Source: Aegilops tauschii subsp. strangulata (lineage: Eukaryota; Streptophyta; Magnoliopsida; Poales; Poaceae). From it: a stretch of DNA of 64,000 nt. The first letter of the stretch is position 1. Each line of letters begins with the position of its first letter. This document shows positions 32,466 through 44,274 of this stretch, piece by piece. Location of the stretch: assembly GCF_002575655.3 (NCBI RefSeq), contig NC_053038.3, positions 145,096,885 through 145,160,884 on the forward strand, given 5' to 3'. Position numbers and translations under genes: made by a program. The notes beneath the pieces were generated by a model. The model was not told where the DNA came from, made no database searches, and worked only from the letters and a program-made list of their open reading frames with translations.

Positions 32466-33528
32466 AACCTCCCCTTCCAATTAGCATGAATCTCTTCTCC
32501 TCGAGATTCAGTTGCTCAGGAGGATATGCTGTCCTCAAAAAGTCTTCCCTTTCCCAGGTAGCTTCACTTTCGATATGGTGTTCACACTGCACTTTGTAAA
32601 ACTTAACCGACTTGCTGCGGGTGACTCTTTCCATCTCATCCAATATTCGGAAAGGTTTCTCTTCATATGTCAGATCCTTAGCATACTATATTTCTGCCAT
32701 ATCAGTCCGTTTCTCAGGAGGTGAGATACACCTTCGCAACTGGGATATGTGGAAGACATTATGTATTTCTGACAGTTCTGGGGAAGTTCCAATTGATATG
32801 CCACTGTGCCAACCTTGGACATAAGTGGAAATGGGCCAATATACCTTGGTGCATGCTTTCCCCGAGTCTGAAATATCTTGACTCCTTTCATAGGTGTGAC
32901 TTGGAGGTAGACATATTCACCATTTTCAAAACTAATCTGTCGGTGCTTAGCATCATAGTAGCTCTTCTGTCGAGACCTGGCTAGTTGCAACATGTCTTGG
33001 ATTTCCCTGACTTACTTTTTGCGCTTCCATCAGCAAGTCAGTCCCGAAAATACGACTGTCTCCGGACAGGGACCAGTTTAAGGGGGTACGACACTTGCGT
33101 CCATACAAGACTTCATATGGTGACATCTTGAGGCTAGCTTGATAGCAGTTGTTGTAGGAAAACTCATCGTAGGGTAAGCTGTCTTCCCACTTGGGTCCTT
33201 GAGTGAGAGCACATGCCCTGAGCATGTCCTCGAGTATTTGATTTACTCGCTCCGTCTGGCCATCTGTCTGAGGGTGATAAGTTGTGCTTTATTTCAATGA
33301 TGTCCCCAAGACTTGGAGAAGAGGTGACCAAAATGCCGAGGTAAAAAGGGATCCTTGATCTGAGGTGATAGTTCTAGGTACGCCATGCTAACTAACGATT
33401 CAGGACCCATAGAGTTGAGCCAGTTGATTTCCACGGTATGTGGTCCAGATAGGAATGAAATGGGCCACCTTGGTCAGCAAGTCCACCACGACCCATATAG
33501 CGTTGTTTCCATGAGTGGTGGTTGGAAG
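32466..33528 (-). pseudogene. Chromovirus integrase, core to chromodomain, with stops
   Basis: Integrase inserts the cDNA copy into the genome. On the minus strand from 33528: ...VVVDLLTKVAHFIP (first catalytic Asp, near 33480), TSDQGSLFTSAFW (second Asp, near 33355), HPQTDGQTERVNQ (Glu, near 33250), then YNNCYQASLKMSPYEVLYGR. The C-terminal GPFPLMSKVGTVAYQLELP region follows, then a chromodomain at 32490-32660 (FYKVQCEHH...EATWERE). The catalytic triad is visible, but there are several stops and frameshifts. The start of the domain is displaced by the 8.7-kb insertion at 33534. The chromodomain places it in the chromovirus branch, probably Tekay/Del. Confidence 0.75.
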
Positions 33529-33533
33529 ACCAG

Positions 33534-34729
33534 TGTCGGTGTACTAAAGTAGGGGCACTCCTTTGTACCCCTTTACTTATGCACGGACAGTCAGAGCCGC
33601 GCCCACGGCCACGCTAAGTAGGGCAGAGGAGGGAAACCGGAAAGAAGCCAAAGCACAAGACGGCCAAGGCAACACCAAGACCAGGAGCATAAAAGAGCAA
33701 GGGGGCGAGGTGGACTCCCCCGGTGAGACCCTTGCCGGGGCGGCCTCCGCGGCCCCGGCAAGAGCCTTATCGGGGCAACTTGCCCAACACCAGCAGAGCG
33801 AGCCACCCTTGAGCCCAAGGGTTCCAAACGTCACAAACAACTACATTGGACCAAGGGCTTCGGAGGCACCTCTGTGGTGGCATGCAGATCTTTGTCAAGA
33901 TCATAGATACATGAGATCAGATGAGGACCAGAAGACGACGATCCTTCGCGGGATTCTAGCCGAGGAAACCCACAAGACCCCGGCAAGAGCTTTGCCAGGG
34001 ACGACCGCAGTGCCATGGAAAGACCCTTGCCAGGCCCCCCGGCAAGACCCTTGCCGAGGACGTCAGTAGGGCCACAGCCAGGCCAGCACCAGCCAAGACT
34101 CCACCGCCGTTCCCAAGCAGCTGCTAGCTCAACTAACTGGGCAGGCACCTGCGTGGCGACGAGCGGCCTCTACGCCGACTCAGCAAGCACCTGCGTGGTG
34201 ACATGCAGGTCTTCGTGAAGGCTCCACCACCGCGCCACCTCAGCAGCCTACCTGCCTACATGGCACCGCACGCATCGCTGGCCTGGGCGTGTGTTGAAGT
34301 GAGGCGGAGCGTCGACGGACGGGACGGGCCTCGTTCCCGTCCGCAATAAAGCTAATGGACACCTAAGTAGCGCATTTAAGGCGCTTTGTCCTGTAACACC
34401 GGGCGATAAGCTCGTGCACTGTAGACCTTTTCACCTCCTGTGTGCCACTGTGGCAACCCCTTTTGCCTATAAAAGGAGGCCCGAGGCGACCAGGAGAGGG
34501 ATTCGGCTCTTTCGAACTACGCAGCCACCGTAGCTAGTTCGAAAGCTCAAGAACACAAGGACACTCAATACATCCACCAAAGCAGGACTAGGGTATTACG
34601 CATCCTCGCGGCCCGAACCTGGGTAAACGATCCGTGTGCTTCCTGTCAGACTTGCTCTTTCCACAACCCGGCGCCCGCCAACCGTAGAAGGGATTCCAGT
34701 GATCCCATAGGTGTCGTTTCCCACCGACA
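33534..34729 (+). repeat. 5' LTR of the 33534-42244 element
   Basis: TGTCGGTGTACTAAAG...TTTCCCACCGACA, 1196 bases. TATA box CTATAAAAGG at 34467-34476. Contains repeated GACCCTTGCCGGGGC-like strings. Confidence 0.85.
34467..34476 (+). promoter_or_regulatory. TATA box of the 5' LTR
   Basis: CTATAAAAGG in a GC-rich context, conserved at 41982-41991 in the 3' LTR. It shows that LTR transcription runs plus, opposite to the internal gene. Confidence 0.6.
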
Positions 34730-34733
34730 TCTA

Positions 34734-34753
34734 TGGCACACCAGGTAGGGGGC
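34734..34753 (+). other. Probable primer-binding site
   Basis: TGGCACACCAGGTAGGGGGC starts four bases after the LTR end, in the position and style of a primer-binding site. I cannot name the tRNA. Confidence 0.5.
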
Positions 34754-35392
34754 GCAGTTGTGGAAATCTAGTCTGATTGGAGTAGCAGCTCCATCATGGC
34801 CGTCGTCCTGAGGAGGGAGATGACTAAGCCTGACGACGCTGTATGCAGACGTGGTAGACGCCCGTGCGATGACAGAAAAGCTAAGTCATGCCGAACTCTA
34901 AATATTTCCTTTTTATATAAGGTTATTCCCCTCGGAGATCTCGTCCTTTGTATGGAAAACCTACACGCAATGGGGCCGTTCCGCTATTGGCAACGCCCTT
35001 ACTCTGTTTCGAGTCCGCTCAACAGCTTAAGTGGCCGCGTCGAGAACGGCACGGTAGCCTTCCGCAATTGGCAACGCTCTCGATTCTGACTCGAGTCAAG
35101 CTCGACAGTTCAAGCGGCCGCGTTGAGAGCGGTAAGGTGGTTCGCCTGGCAGCAAGCACACCCGGCAGGCCATTGGGGATCCGTCCCCAAGGCACCGCCT
35201 TGGGTTTACGCGCCGGCAAGCCTACCCGATTAACGTAGGGTGAACATACAAAGGGAGGATTGGACAGGAAAGTAACATGCATGATATCAAAAGTACTACA
35301 GGATTATATTACATCACTTGTTGCCGCAGTTCTAACTAAAGATAAAAATTGTCTTAGTTGTGAACCTGCGGCAACAAAAAGAAACGGGGTGC
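34754..35392 (+). repeat. Leader region with a two-copy ~80-bp tandem repeat
   Basis: At 34977-35140 two units share TTCCGC[T/A]ATTGGCAACGC...AGCGGCCGCGT[C/T]GAGA. No gene supported; short open frames are incidental. Confidence 0.5.
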
Positions 35393-38300
35393 CTAGTCCC
35401 GGCGTTGGCCCTCTACCCTCTGGATTCCATCAATGCCGCTGATGACGGGCTCGATACGCTCCCTGAGCGGCGCGAGGTCCACATCCTCCGGCAAGCTCTC
35501 CAGCACAGCGTCGAAGTCGAGGTTGGGATTCCAGTACGCCACCTTGGTGAGAACCTTGGTCATGGCACCCCGGCAAAGCCTCCGAGCCTCATTGGCCAGG
35601 AAAGTCACCCTGGTGGAGCGGAAATGCTCCAGGGCTCCAAGAGCACCCTAAAAGAATAGGGTCAGCCTGGCGTTGGAGGTCGTGCTGGGATCCTGGGCAT
35701 ACCTCACATTTGGCATACCCATGGCGGCCAGCTGCATGGTGATCCTGCCGGCGACGTCCTTGAGGCGGCTGATCCAGCAATTCTCGCCCTCCAAAAAATC
35801 CTTGTGGTTGGCGGCTTTGTTCTTCCGCTGAAGCTTCTCGGCCTCCAGATCCTTGGCCAGGGTCTCCTCCCGAGCCTTGGCCTCTGAGAGCATCTCCTCA
35901 AGGCCCTCCAGCTTCAGCTTCAGGTCTTTGATGGAGTCGTTGGCCTTGGAGAGCTACTCGGCTTTGCCAAGGACTGCGCCCTGCGCCTCCGCCAGGGCAC
36001 CGTTGAGCGTGTCCTTCTCCTTGGCCAGCTTCTGGGTCTGGTCCTTTAGCCCGTCCCGCTCCACCTCCAGCTGCTTCACCCTGTCGGCGTGAGCCAGAGC
36101 CTGGGCATCAAGTGCCTCCTTGTGCCTCTGCTCTAGCTCCTGGGCCTGCTGCACGACGAGCTTCTCCACCTCCTCATCCTTGCTGTGGAGCGTTGCAGCA
36201 AGCTTCTCCTCACGCGGGGCAAGGTCCTCCTCCTGGGAGTTCAGCACGGCCTGATACGTCTCCTTCGTATCTATAATTTTTGATTGTTCCATGCCAATAT
36301 TATACAACTTTCATATACTTTTTGGCAACTTTTTATACTATTTTTGGGACTAACATATTGATCCAGTGCCCAGTGCTAGTTCCTGTTAGTTGCATGTTTT
36401 ATGTTTCGCAAAACCCCATATCAAACGGAATCCAAACGGGATAAAAACGGACGGAGAATATTTTTGGAATATTTGAAAAATTCGGGAAGAAGAATCAACG
36501 CGAGATGGTGCCCGAGGGGGCACGAGGCAGGGGGCACGCCCCACCCCCTGGGCACGCCTCTGACCCTCTTGGGCCCCCCGTAAGGCGGTTTCTGCTCTTC
36601 TTTGTCCACAAGAAAGCTAATTTTCGGAGAAAAATCTGGGCGAAGGTTTCAATCCAGTCGGAGTTACGGATCTCCATATATATACGAAACGGTGAAAGGG
36701 CGGAATACCAGAGTGTAGAAACAGAGAGAGACAGAGAGACAGATCCAATCTTGGAGGGGCTCTCGCCCCTCCCACGCCATGGAGACCATGGACCAGAGGG
36801 GAAACCCTTCTCCCATCTAGGGAGAAGGTCAAGGAAGAAGAAGAAGGAGGGGGGCTCTCTCCCCCTCTCTCCCGGTGGCGCCGGAAAGCCGTCGGGGCCA
36901 TCATCATCACCGCGATCTTCACCAACACCTCCGCCATCTTCACCAACATCTCTATCACCTTCCCCCCTCTATCTACAGCGGTCCACTCTCCCGCAACCCG
37001 CTGTACCCTCTACTTGAACATGGTGCTTTATGCTTCATATTATTATCCAACGATGTGTCGCCATCCTATGATGTCTAAGTAGATTTTCGTTGTCCTATCG
37101 GTGGTTGATGAATTGCTATGATTGATTTAATTTGCCTGTGGTTATGTTGCTATCCTTTGGTGCCCATCATATGAGCACACGCGTGGATCACACCATAGGG
37201 TTAGTTGTATGTTGATAGGACTATGTATTGGAGGGCAAGAGTGACAGAAGCTTCTACCTAACATAGAAATTGATGCATACGGGATTGAAGGGGGACCAAT
37301 ATAAATTAATGCTATGGTTGGGTTTTACCTTAATGAACATTAGTAGTTGCGGATCCTTGCTAATAGTTCCAATCATAAGTGCATAGAATTCCAAGTCAGG
37401 GATGACATGCTAGCAGTGGCCTCTCCCACATAAAACTTGCTATCGGTCTAGTAAAGTAGTCAATTTCTTAGGGACAATTTTGCAACTCCTACCACCACTT
37501 TTCCACACTCGCTATATTTACTTTATTGCTTCTTTACCTAACCAACCCCTAGTTTTTATTTACATGCTCTTTATATTCTTGCAAACCTATCCAACAACAC
37601 CTACAAAGTACTTCTAGTTTCATACTTGTTCTAGGTAAAGCGAACGTCAAGAGTGCATAGAGTTGTCTCGGTGGTCTATAGAACTTTAGGGAATATTTGT
37701 TCTACCTTTAGCTCCTCGTTGGGTTCAACACTTTTACTTATCGAAAGAGGCTACAATTGATCCCCTATACTTGTGGGTTATCACGACCTGGTGCTGGGTT
37801 CGAGCGGCCTCGGCTGTAGCGGCCAAGTTCTCCGCCGTCTCATGAGCCTTCTCGATGTCGGCCCGCTTCATGGTGAGCTCCACCTCACGCTTGGCCAGCT
37901 CGCCCTGGGCGGCCTTCAGCTCCTCGCAAGCCTAGCGGAACAAAGTTTGCGCCTCGGCGACGCGTCCCTTGAGGTCTGCCTCCGCCTTGTCCACCGTTGC
38001 CACCCTGGACTTGGCCTTGTCCAAGCGGGCGCGGTGGAGCGCTTGGACCTTCCGGAAGCTGGCGCCCATGGCCTGGAGGAGCCGCTCCCCCCAAGAACCG
38101 TCGCCACCTGCGCTCGGCTCGTCAACAACCTCGAGCCCGCTGGCTGCAAGCACCTCTTCGTCGAACACCTCTCCCTCGATGGGCGCCCTGGAGCTCGACG
38201 ACCCTGGGAGGTGGACGAAAAGGTCGTCGCTCACCTCAGATACCTGCCGGAAACAGAGGCAGCGAAGGAGGAAGGTTGGTCATCAACCACCTCCTCCTCG

Positions 38301-40716
38301 GTAGTGGCCTTGCCGGCCTCCCCGGCAGGCCCCGTGGCGGCATCCTCAGCAGCGCCCTTGGCGGCCTCCTCGGAGGCGATCTTCTCGGCCTCCGCCTCGA
38401 CGGCCTTGGCGACATCCTCGATGACGGTGTCCATATCCTGCTGGTCTGCCGACGGGGGATCTGGATACCACGAAGGGGATGAGGCAAAGCCAAGACCAAG
38501 ATCCAGAAAGAACAGAAAAAGAATAGGGACGGAAGGCGAGTGACTTACCCGTGCCGGGCTGGGAAGCAGAGGTCCCCTCCCTGCCACCAGCGCCCGGGTT
38601 CTCCTTCTCCTCCTCCGTGTGCATGGGCTCGGTGCGTGGCACCCTTGCCGGGGACGCCCCTCGGGCAGCGTGGTCGATGGGGGCGGCATGTTGGGGGTAG
38701 CCCTCTTTTGCTCCTGCTACTGCTGTCCTCCTCCTGCAACCATGACAAGGGCAGCACCAAGAGATCGTGCCCCCAACACACGTCGACGAGGGGTGAGTGG
38801 TGAACTTACGCTGGGGGCTTTGCCGGGGTCTGCTGTCCGGACTGCTCAACACCAGCAGCGGTGTATCGGAAGTACCTGCCGGGGGCTGGCTGCTCGCCGA
38901 AGCCCTGGCCCTCTTCACCCTCTCGGCCAGTGTCTCCGCATCCCTACAAGGAAGAAAAACAAATCAGGACAAGCGGCATGGATTGAGGGGACGGAGATGA
39001 CAAAAAGGAGCAAGATGCTAACTCATCCTCCACCTCCTCTTCTGCCGCCTTCCTCTTCCTCCTTGGGCTGAGGGACCCGAAATCAAAAACAACCTCCGCT
39101 CATCATCTGCGGGAGCAGGGGAAGCAGATGGAGTCGGGACGCGCTTGGATGAAGAAGAGGCAGATGCTTTCTCCTTCGCCACCGCGGCCTTCACCGATTT
39201 CTTTGCAGCCGCGACCCTCGTTTGGCGCGTGGACGCCTCCTGAGCTTGCCGGGGCTGCACGACCCCGCCGGGCTGAACCGGTTCGCTAGAGGTGGCCCGC
39301 CGCAGGACTCGCCCTCTCCCCGTGGCCGGAGGGTCGACAGCCTCGGCCTCCTCTGATGACGAATCGTCGACCACATCCTCGATGAGGGGAGCCCCGGTGC
39401 CGGCGCTGCTGGCCTCCCCAGCGGACTCCGCCCACTGGGCAAGCTCCTTCTCCTCCGCGGCCGCCGCGGCCTTATCCTCCACGCCGCCGATGCTGCCGGC
39501 CTCCTTGGCAAGCTCTGCCTCCACCGCCCTAGCGGCGATGTAGTCCAGCTCCGCCTGGGTGGTGTCCTGGACGAGCCGCGGCTCATCGTGGACGTACTTC
39601 TCCTCCAGGGAGTCAATGAACTCCTACACTTGATCCTCCGTCGGCTCGGCCCAAGTTTGGACGGGGCCGTGCTCATTGAACTCCGGCATCATGGAAATGA
39701 TGTTGTTTCGGTGCGATTTGTTGCTCAGCGGGACCACTCCCGCCGGCAACTTGAACAAGGGCCCCTTGGCGACCTTGCCGGCCTTCGCGGCCTTGCCAGA
39801 CCGCTCGACCTCGCCGTCGCGGTTCACGTCAAGCTGGAAGAGCCGCTGGCAGAAGTGGGCGTGCCCCATCACCGTGAAGTTGTGGTCCAAGCCGGGTCAG
39901 AGCCTCATGATGTCAGCGGCGTTCATGAAGAGCCAGGCCTGCCTCCCCTTATTGTGCAGCGGAGCGATTTGGCGGCGGATGAAATCCGCCCCGATCATCT
40001 CGAGGGTGAGCCCGGCTTCGGTGAGACAGAGAATCTTGGTGGTGGCGACCAAGAGCTTGTTGTCGTTGACATCGACATCGCTCCAGTCGTTTCTGCGGAC
40101 CGGCGGCGCCTAGCGAACCTCAGAGAATGCTAGTGGGTCCTTCTCCTCAATCCAGCACCACCGGCGTCGCCACTCCTCCCACCTCTCCTTCTGGGCGCTG
40201 CCCGGATATGTCTCCTTCTCCTGGGTCCTAGGGATCCAGGCGACGCAAGCGGAAATATAGCCCCCCTTTTGGATGCGAGGGAAGAAATAGTGGCGGAAGA
40301 GCGCCGTGTTGGGATGCACCACGGCGACTCGCAGAGGTGCGCAAATAGAGCCATACACGCCACGACATTTGTAGTAAAATCCAGAAGGTGGAAGCCGTAG
40401 GTGTGCATGATGTCGTTGAAGAAATCAGAAAAGGGGGGCAGAGGCCGCAAGAAAAGTAGTCGATGAAGAACGGGTACCGATTCGGGCCAGCCTCGGTGAA
40501 GGCGGCGGGGATGACGCGCATGGCCGGATGCCCCGTCATCTCGCTTCCCGTCTTGCACCCCCACAGGTGCTTGAAATAGTCCTGGAGCTCGACCGCGTCG
40601 ACCGTCGACGGGAAGTCCGCGTGATGCGTCCGCCGCACCGCCAACCCACTCTCCGGCGGCTCCTTCTCCCCAGCGTCCTTGGCCACTCCCTTGCCTCCGC
40701 TGGTCTTGGGTGCCAT
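35393..40716 (-). pseudogene. Antisense Transposase_28-type (PF04195) gene, long, with coiled-coil tail, interrupted
   Basis: The plant 'putative gypsy type transposon' family has no proven activity. From the ATG at 40716 (MAPKTSGGKGVAKDAGEK) it reads NRYPFFIDYFSCGLCPPF, then in the next frame SDFFNDIMHTYGFHLLDFTT and CMALFAHLCE, then in a third frame VVHPNTALFRHYFFPRIQKG and ERWEEWRRRWCWIEEKDP. That is the conserved core with two frameshifts. A variable acidic/Ser-rich region (39000-39560) and Lys/Ala-rich exons (38230-38920) follow. Then comes a long coiled coil (37790-38230 and 35650-36250, EEVEKLVVQQAQELEQRHKE) split by the solo LTR, and a compact C-terminal domain (LPEDVDLAPLRERIEPVISG). 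Stops at several points. Introns are likely but not resolved. It starts 335 bases inside the 3' LTR and is transcribed against the element. Confidence 0.65.
36252..37783 (+). repeat. Solo LTR, Athila-like gypsy, inside the antisense gene
   Basis: TGATACGTCTCCTTCG...ACTTGTGGGTTATCA, 1532 bases. Flanks CGGCC (36247-36251) and CGACC (37784-37788) give a 5-bp TSD with one mismatch. The coiled-coil frame reads on across it (..RTQHQ / VLNSQEEDL..). The GC-rich part (36500-36960) contains compositional open frames only. Confidence 0.85.
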
Positions 40717-41050
40717 GGCGGCTGCGGGAAGCAAGGGACAGAAGACAGCGAATACGCAGCGGCGGTGAGCGAAGGCGAGAGCTTGAGAAGGAGGAAGAAG
40801 GGGACGGCGGTTCCCAGATTGGGGAAAGCACGGAGGGTAAATGATCAGCATGCCCGCGGTTATTCCATTTTACGGGCAAGGCGCGGGCCTCCTCTTTTCC
40901 CATTAACTGCGATGTGACATGTGCGTGTGGGAAGCGCAGTGGACGAAAAATTACTGCGGTAAAATCCCGCCCCGACTGCCCGCGCACCGTTCTGGGCCTG
41001 GCCCAACAACGTGTCGCGCTTATGTGTGGCCCAGGCCCGGGGGCTCCTAT

Positions 41051-42244
41051 TGTTGTACTAAAGTAGGGGCACTCCTTTGTACCCCTTTACTTATGCACGG
41101 ACAGTCAGAGCCGCTCCCACGGCCACGCTAAGCAGGGCAGAGGAGGGAAACAGGGAAGAAGCCAAAGCACAAGACGGGCAAGGCAACGCCAAGACCAGGA
41201 GCGTAAAAGAGCAAGGGGGCGAGGTCGACTCCCCCGGAGAGACCCTTGCCGGGGCGGCCTCCGCGGCCCCGACAAGAGCCTTGCCGGGGCAACTTTCCCA
41301 ACACTAGAAGAGCGAGCCACCCTTGAGCCCAAGGGTTCCAAATGTCACCAACAACTACATTGGACCAAGGGCTCGGGAGGCACCTCTATGGTGGCATGCA
41401 GATCTTTGTCAAGATCATAGATACATGAGATCTGATCAGGACCAGAAGACGACGATCCTCGGCAGGATTCTAGCCGAGGAAACCCACAAGACCCCCGGCA
41501 AGAGCCTTGTCAGGGACAACCGCAGCGCCACGGCAAGACCCTTGCCGGGCCCCCCGGCAAGACCCTTGCCGAGGTCGTCAGCAGGGCCACAACTAGGCCC
41601 GCACCAGCCAAGACTCCACCGCCGTTCCCAAGCAGCTGCTAGCTCAACCAGCTGGGCAGGCACCCGCATGGCGACGGGCGGCCTCTACACCAACTCAGCA
41701 GGCACCTGCGTGGTGACATGCAGATCCTCTTGAAGGCTCCACCACCGCGCCACCTCAGCAGCTTGCCTGCCTACATGGCACCGCACGCATCGCTGGCCTG
41801 GGCGCGTGTTGAAGTGAGGCGGAGCGGCGACGGACGGGACGGGCCTCGTTCCCGTCCCCAATAAAGCTAATGGACACCTAAGTAGCGCATTTAATGCGCT
41901 TTGTCTTGTAACGCCGGGCGATAAGCTCGTGTACTGTAGACCTTTTGACCTCCTGTGTGCCACTATGGCAACCCCTTTTGCCTATAAAAGGAGGCCCGAG
42001 GCAACCAGGAGAGGGATTCGGCTCTTTGGAACTACGCAGCCACCGTAGCTAGTTCGAAAGCTCAAAAACACAAGAAAACTCAATACATCCACCAAAGCAA
42101 GACTAGGGTATTACGCATCCTCGCGGCCCAAACTTGGGTAAATGATCCATGTGCTTCCTTTCAGACCTGCTCTTTCCACAACCCCGCGCCCGCCAACCAT
42201 AGAAGGGAATCCAGTGATCCCATAGGTGTCATTTCCCACGGACA
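41051..42244 (+). repeat. 3' LTR of the 33534-42244 element
   Basis: TGTTGTACTAAAGTAGG...TTTCCCACGGACA, 1194 bases. Preceded by the polypurine-like CCCGGGGGCTCCTAT (41036-41050). TATA box at 41982-41991. Confidence 0.85.
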
Positions 42245-43344
42245 ACCGGTGATAAATTCCATGCAGACATTGTCCCATTTCCATTGTGGAACGGGCAAAG
42301 GTTGATGTAGCCCGTCGGGTATTTGATGTTCCGCCATAACCCTATTGCCTGAGGTCCTCGTACATTTTGGTACCTCCAGGATGAATCGAGTATGAGGATT
42401 CGTGTGCTTCCTTTAATATCTTCTCCCTCAACTCTTCTACCTTGGGTACGCATATTCGTCATCGAAATCGTAGGGTACCCTGCTCATCCATCAGGAAATC
42501 TTGAGTCTTGCCGTCTTTTATTCGCGTGACTTGGTGTTGCAAGAACGTATTTCCCGTCTGAGCTTTGCGAATTTCTTCTTCTAGTGCGGGAGTGACTACC
42601 ATCATATTGGTGCAATCAGCCCCTACAATGATCAAATTGAGTTGGGCCATCTCTTCTTGTAGCTCGGGTGGCAAAGATGTCATTGATGCATTGACAGTGA
42701 CTGGCTTGCGACTAAGAGCATCTGCAACCACGTTAGCTTTACCCGGGTGATAGTTTATCCCGAGGTCATAATCCTTTACCAACTCAAGCCATCTTCTTTG
42801 TCAGATATTTAAATCGGGTTGAGTAAATATGTACATGAAACTTTTGTGGTAGGTGAATATTTGAGACCAGTTGCCAATAAGATAATGCCTCCAAATTTCT
42901 AAGGCATGCACAACGGCTGCTAGCTACAAGTCATGAGTAGGATAATTTCCTTCATGTGGTCGTAACTGTCTGGATGCATAAGCCACAACCTTGTCATCTT
43001 GCATGATTACGCATCCTAGTCCCATTCAAGATGCATCACAGTATACATCAAAGCTTCGATAGATGTCAGGAAGTGTTAACACAGGTGCTGAGGTCAAATG
43101 AGTCTTTAATTTGTTAAGGCTCTTCTCACAATCTGCTAACCATATGAACTTTTGGTCTTTCTTGAGCAATTATGTCATGGGTTTAGAAATGTTGGAGAAG
43201 CCTTCAATAAATCGACGGTAATAACCAGCAAGCCCTAGAAAACTTTTGATTTCAGTCATTGATGTGGGTGCTGGCCATTTTAGCACATCCTTAATCTTGC
43301 TTGGGTCCACAACTATTCCTTCAGCAGAGAGTATGTGCCCCAAC
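42245..43344 (-). pseudogene. Chromovirus RT end, RNase H and integrase start, decayed
   Basis: The other half of the chromovirus at 29068. Minus strand from 43344: [20 protein letters not shown] and [20 protein letters not shown] (end of reverse transcriptase and connection), RNase H at about 42700-43090 with a visible [20 protein letters not shown], then YHPGKANVVADALSRK (42700-42750), then the integrase N-terminal part down to 42245. The RT fingers and palm, with the active site, are missing because the sequence switches to an F-box fragment at about 43345. Stops are frequent. Confidence 0.7.
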
Positions 43345-44191
43345 AAGCAGAGGCGGGGCGAGCTAGAACCGCAAGCGACTACAACAGGCCTAGACTTCAT
43401 CAACAGCTTCCCCGATGATATGTTGACAATCATCATTTTCCTCCTCCCAATCAAATATGGGGCACGGACAACCGTCCTTTCCCGGCGGTGGCGCCCCCTA
43501 TGGAACACCAGCCCTCTTGACCTCATCGACACCCACGAGCTCTCCCATGGCTACCGCAAAAGCTTGGATGCGTTCTCCAAGATCCTCGGTAGTCACCTTG
43601 GCCCAACCAGAGGCCATAGAATGGGCAAGTTCTGTTCCAACAGCACGGACCGAGCCAAGCTTGACGACTGGTTCTGATCCCCCACCCTAGATCAGCTCGG
43701 GGAGCTCACTTTTGATGATGGGCATATGCAGCCCTGCCAACGTCCGCACTCCGCCTCGCGCCCACGCCGCGTGTCGCCAAGTTCAGGAACTGCCATCCCC
43801 CCTTAATGACACGCCCGCTCTTATTCTACCACGACTGAAGCACCTCGAGCTCGTCGCCTTGTGCCACTCAAACGGTGACACGGAGCGCTCGCTCTGTGGC
43901 TGTACTGCACTCGAGTACATTCGTCTTCTGACGATCAATGGGTTGAGTACCTTCCACATCACCTCCATGACTCTCCGGACTATTTTTGTGTGTTGCTGGT
44001 GCGGCAGGAAGACATCACAAGATGTGTACGATGGTATGGTCATTGAGGACACACCTGCACTTGAGAGATTACTTGTAGTTGATCAAGAAGGTCCAACAAG
44101 AATCAATGTCATTTCTGCACTGAAATTGACAGTGGTGGGCTACTCGTCGGACAAATACTCCGAACTTGTTATTGGATCCACACCTGTTTAG
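43345..44191 (+). pseudogene. F-box / LRR (FBD-type) gene fragment
   Basis: F-box proteins are substrate receptors of SCF ubiquitin ligases. On the plus strand an F-box reads [20 protein letters not shown] then [19 protein letters not shown] (43402-43525). A linker follows with a stop at 43675 and frame changes (LDQLGELTFDDGHM). Then there are leucine-rich repeats (LPRLKHLELVALCHSNGD, TPALERLLVV, SALKLTVVGYSSDKYSELVI) to a TAG at 44189. A GTATG donor-like sequence follows immediately, and a C-to-T change of a Gln codon would explain the stop. No upstream promoter or downstream exon is present. It lies between two broken gypsy elements, on the strand opposite to both. Confidence 0.7.
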
Positions 44192-44274
44192 GTATGACAG
44201 CCGCGTTCTACCTCTCCTTATACAAATAAACATTATTTCTAATTTTGAAGATGTTTGTACGTCTGCCATTTAGA

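Larger units (their letters stand above)
33534..42244 (+). mobile_element. Complete LTR element without pol, carrying an antisense Transposase_28-type gene
   Basis: LTRs at 33534-34729 and 41051-42244, flanked by ACCAG (33529-33533) and ACCGG (42245-42249), a 5-bp TSD with one mismatch. Removing it restores the chromovirus integrase frame (EFITGLPTTTHGNN). The internal region has no sense-strand gag or pol. It has one large antisense gene (40716 to 35393) split by a solo LTR at 36252-37783. The two LTRs differ noticeably (about 15 substitutions in the first ~200 bases by eye), so the insertion is older than the one at 15493. The architecture resembles Tat-lineage grass elements, some of which are known to carry antisense frames. 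Confidence 0.8.

Noticed and set aside
36505..37017. Plus-strand frame of 170 codons
   Set aside because: Falls inside a solo LTR with target-site duplication; compositional Pro/Ser-rich text.
37773..38543. Plus-strand frame of 256 codons
   Set aside because: Shadow of the antisense coiled-coil gene; the minus strand has the conserved text and continues on both sides of the solo LTR.
39588..40133. Plus-strand frame of 181 codons
   Set aside because: Shadow of the same antisense gene, whose minus-strand reading (HNFTVMGHAHFCQRLFQLDV) continues the protein.
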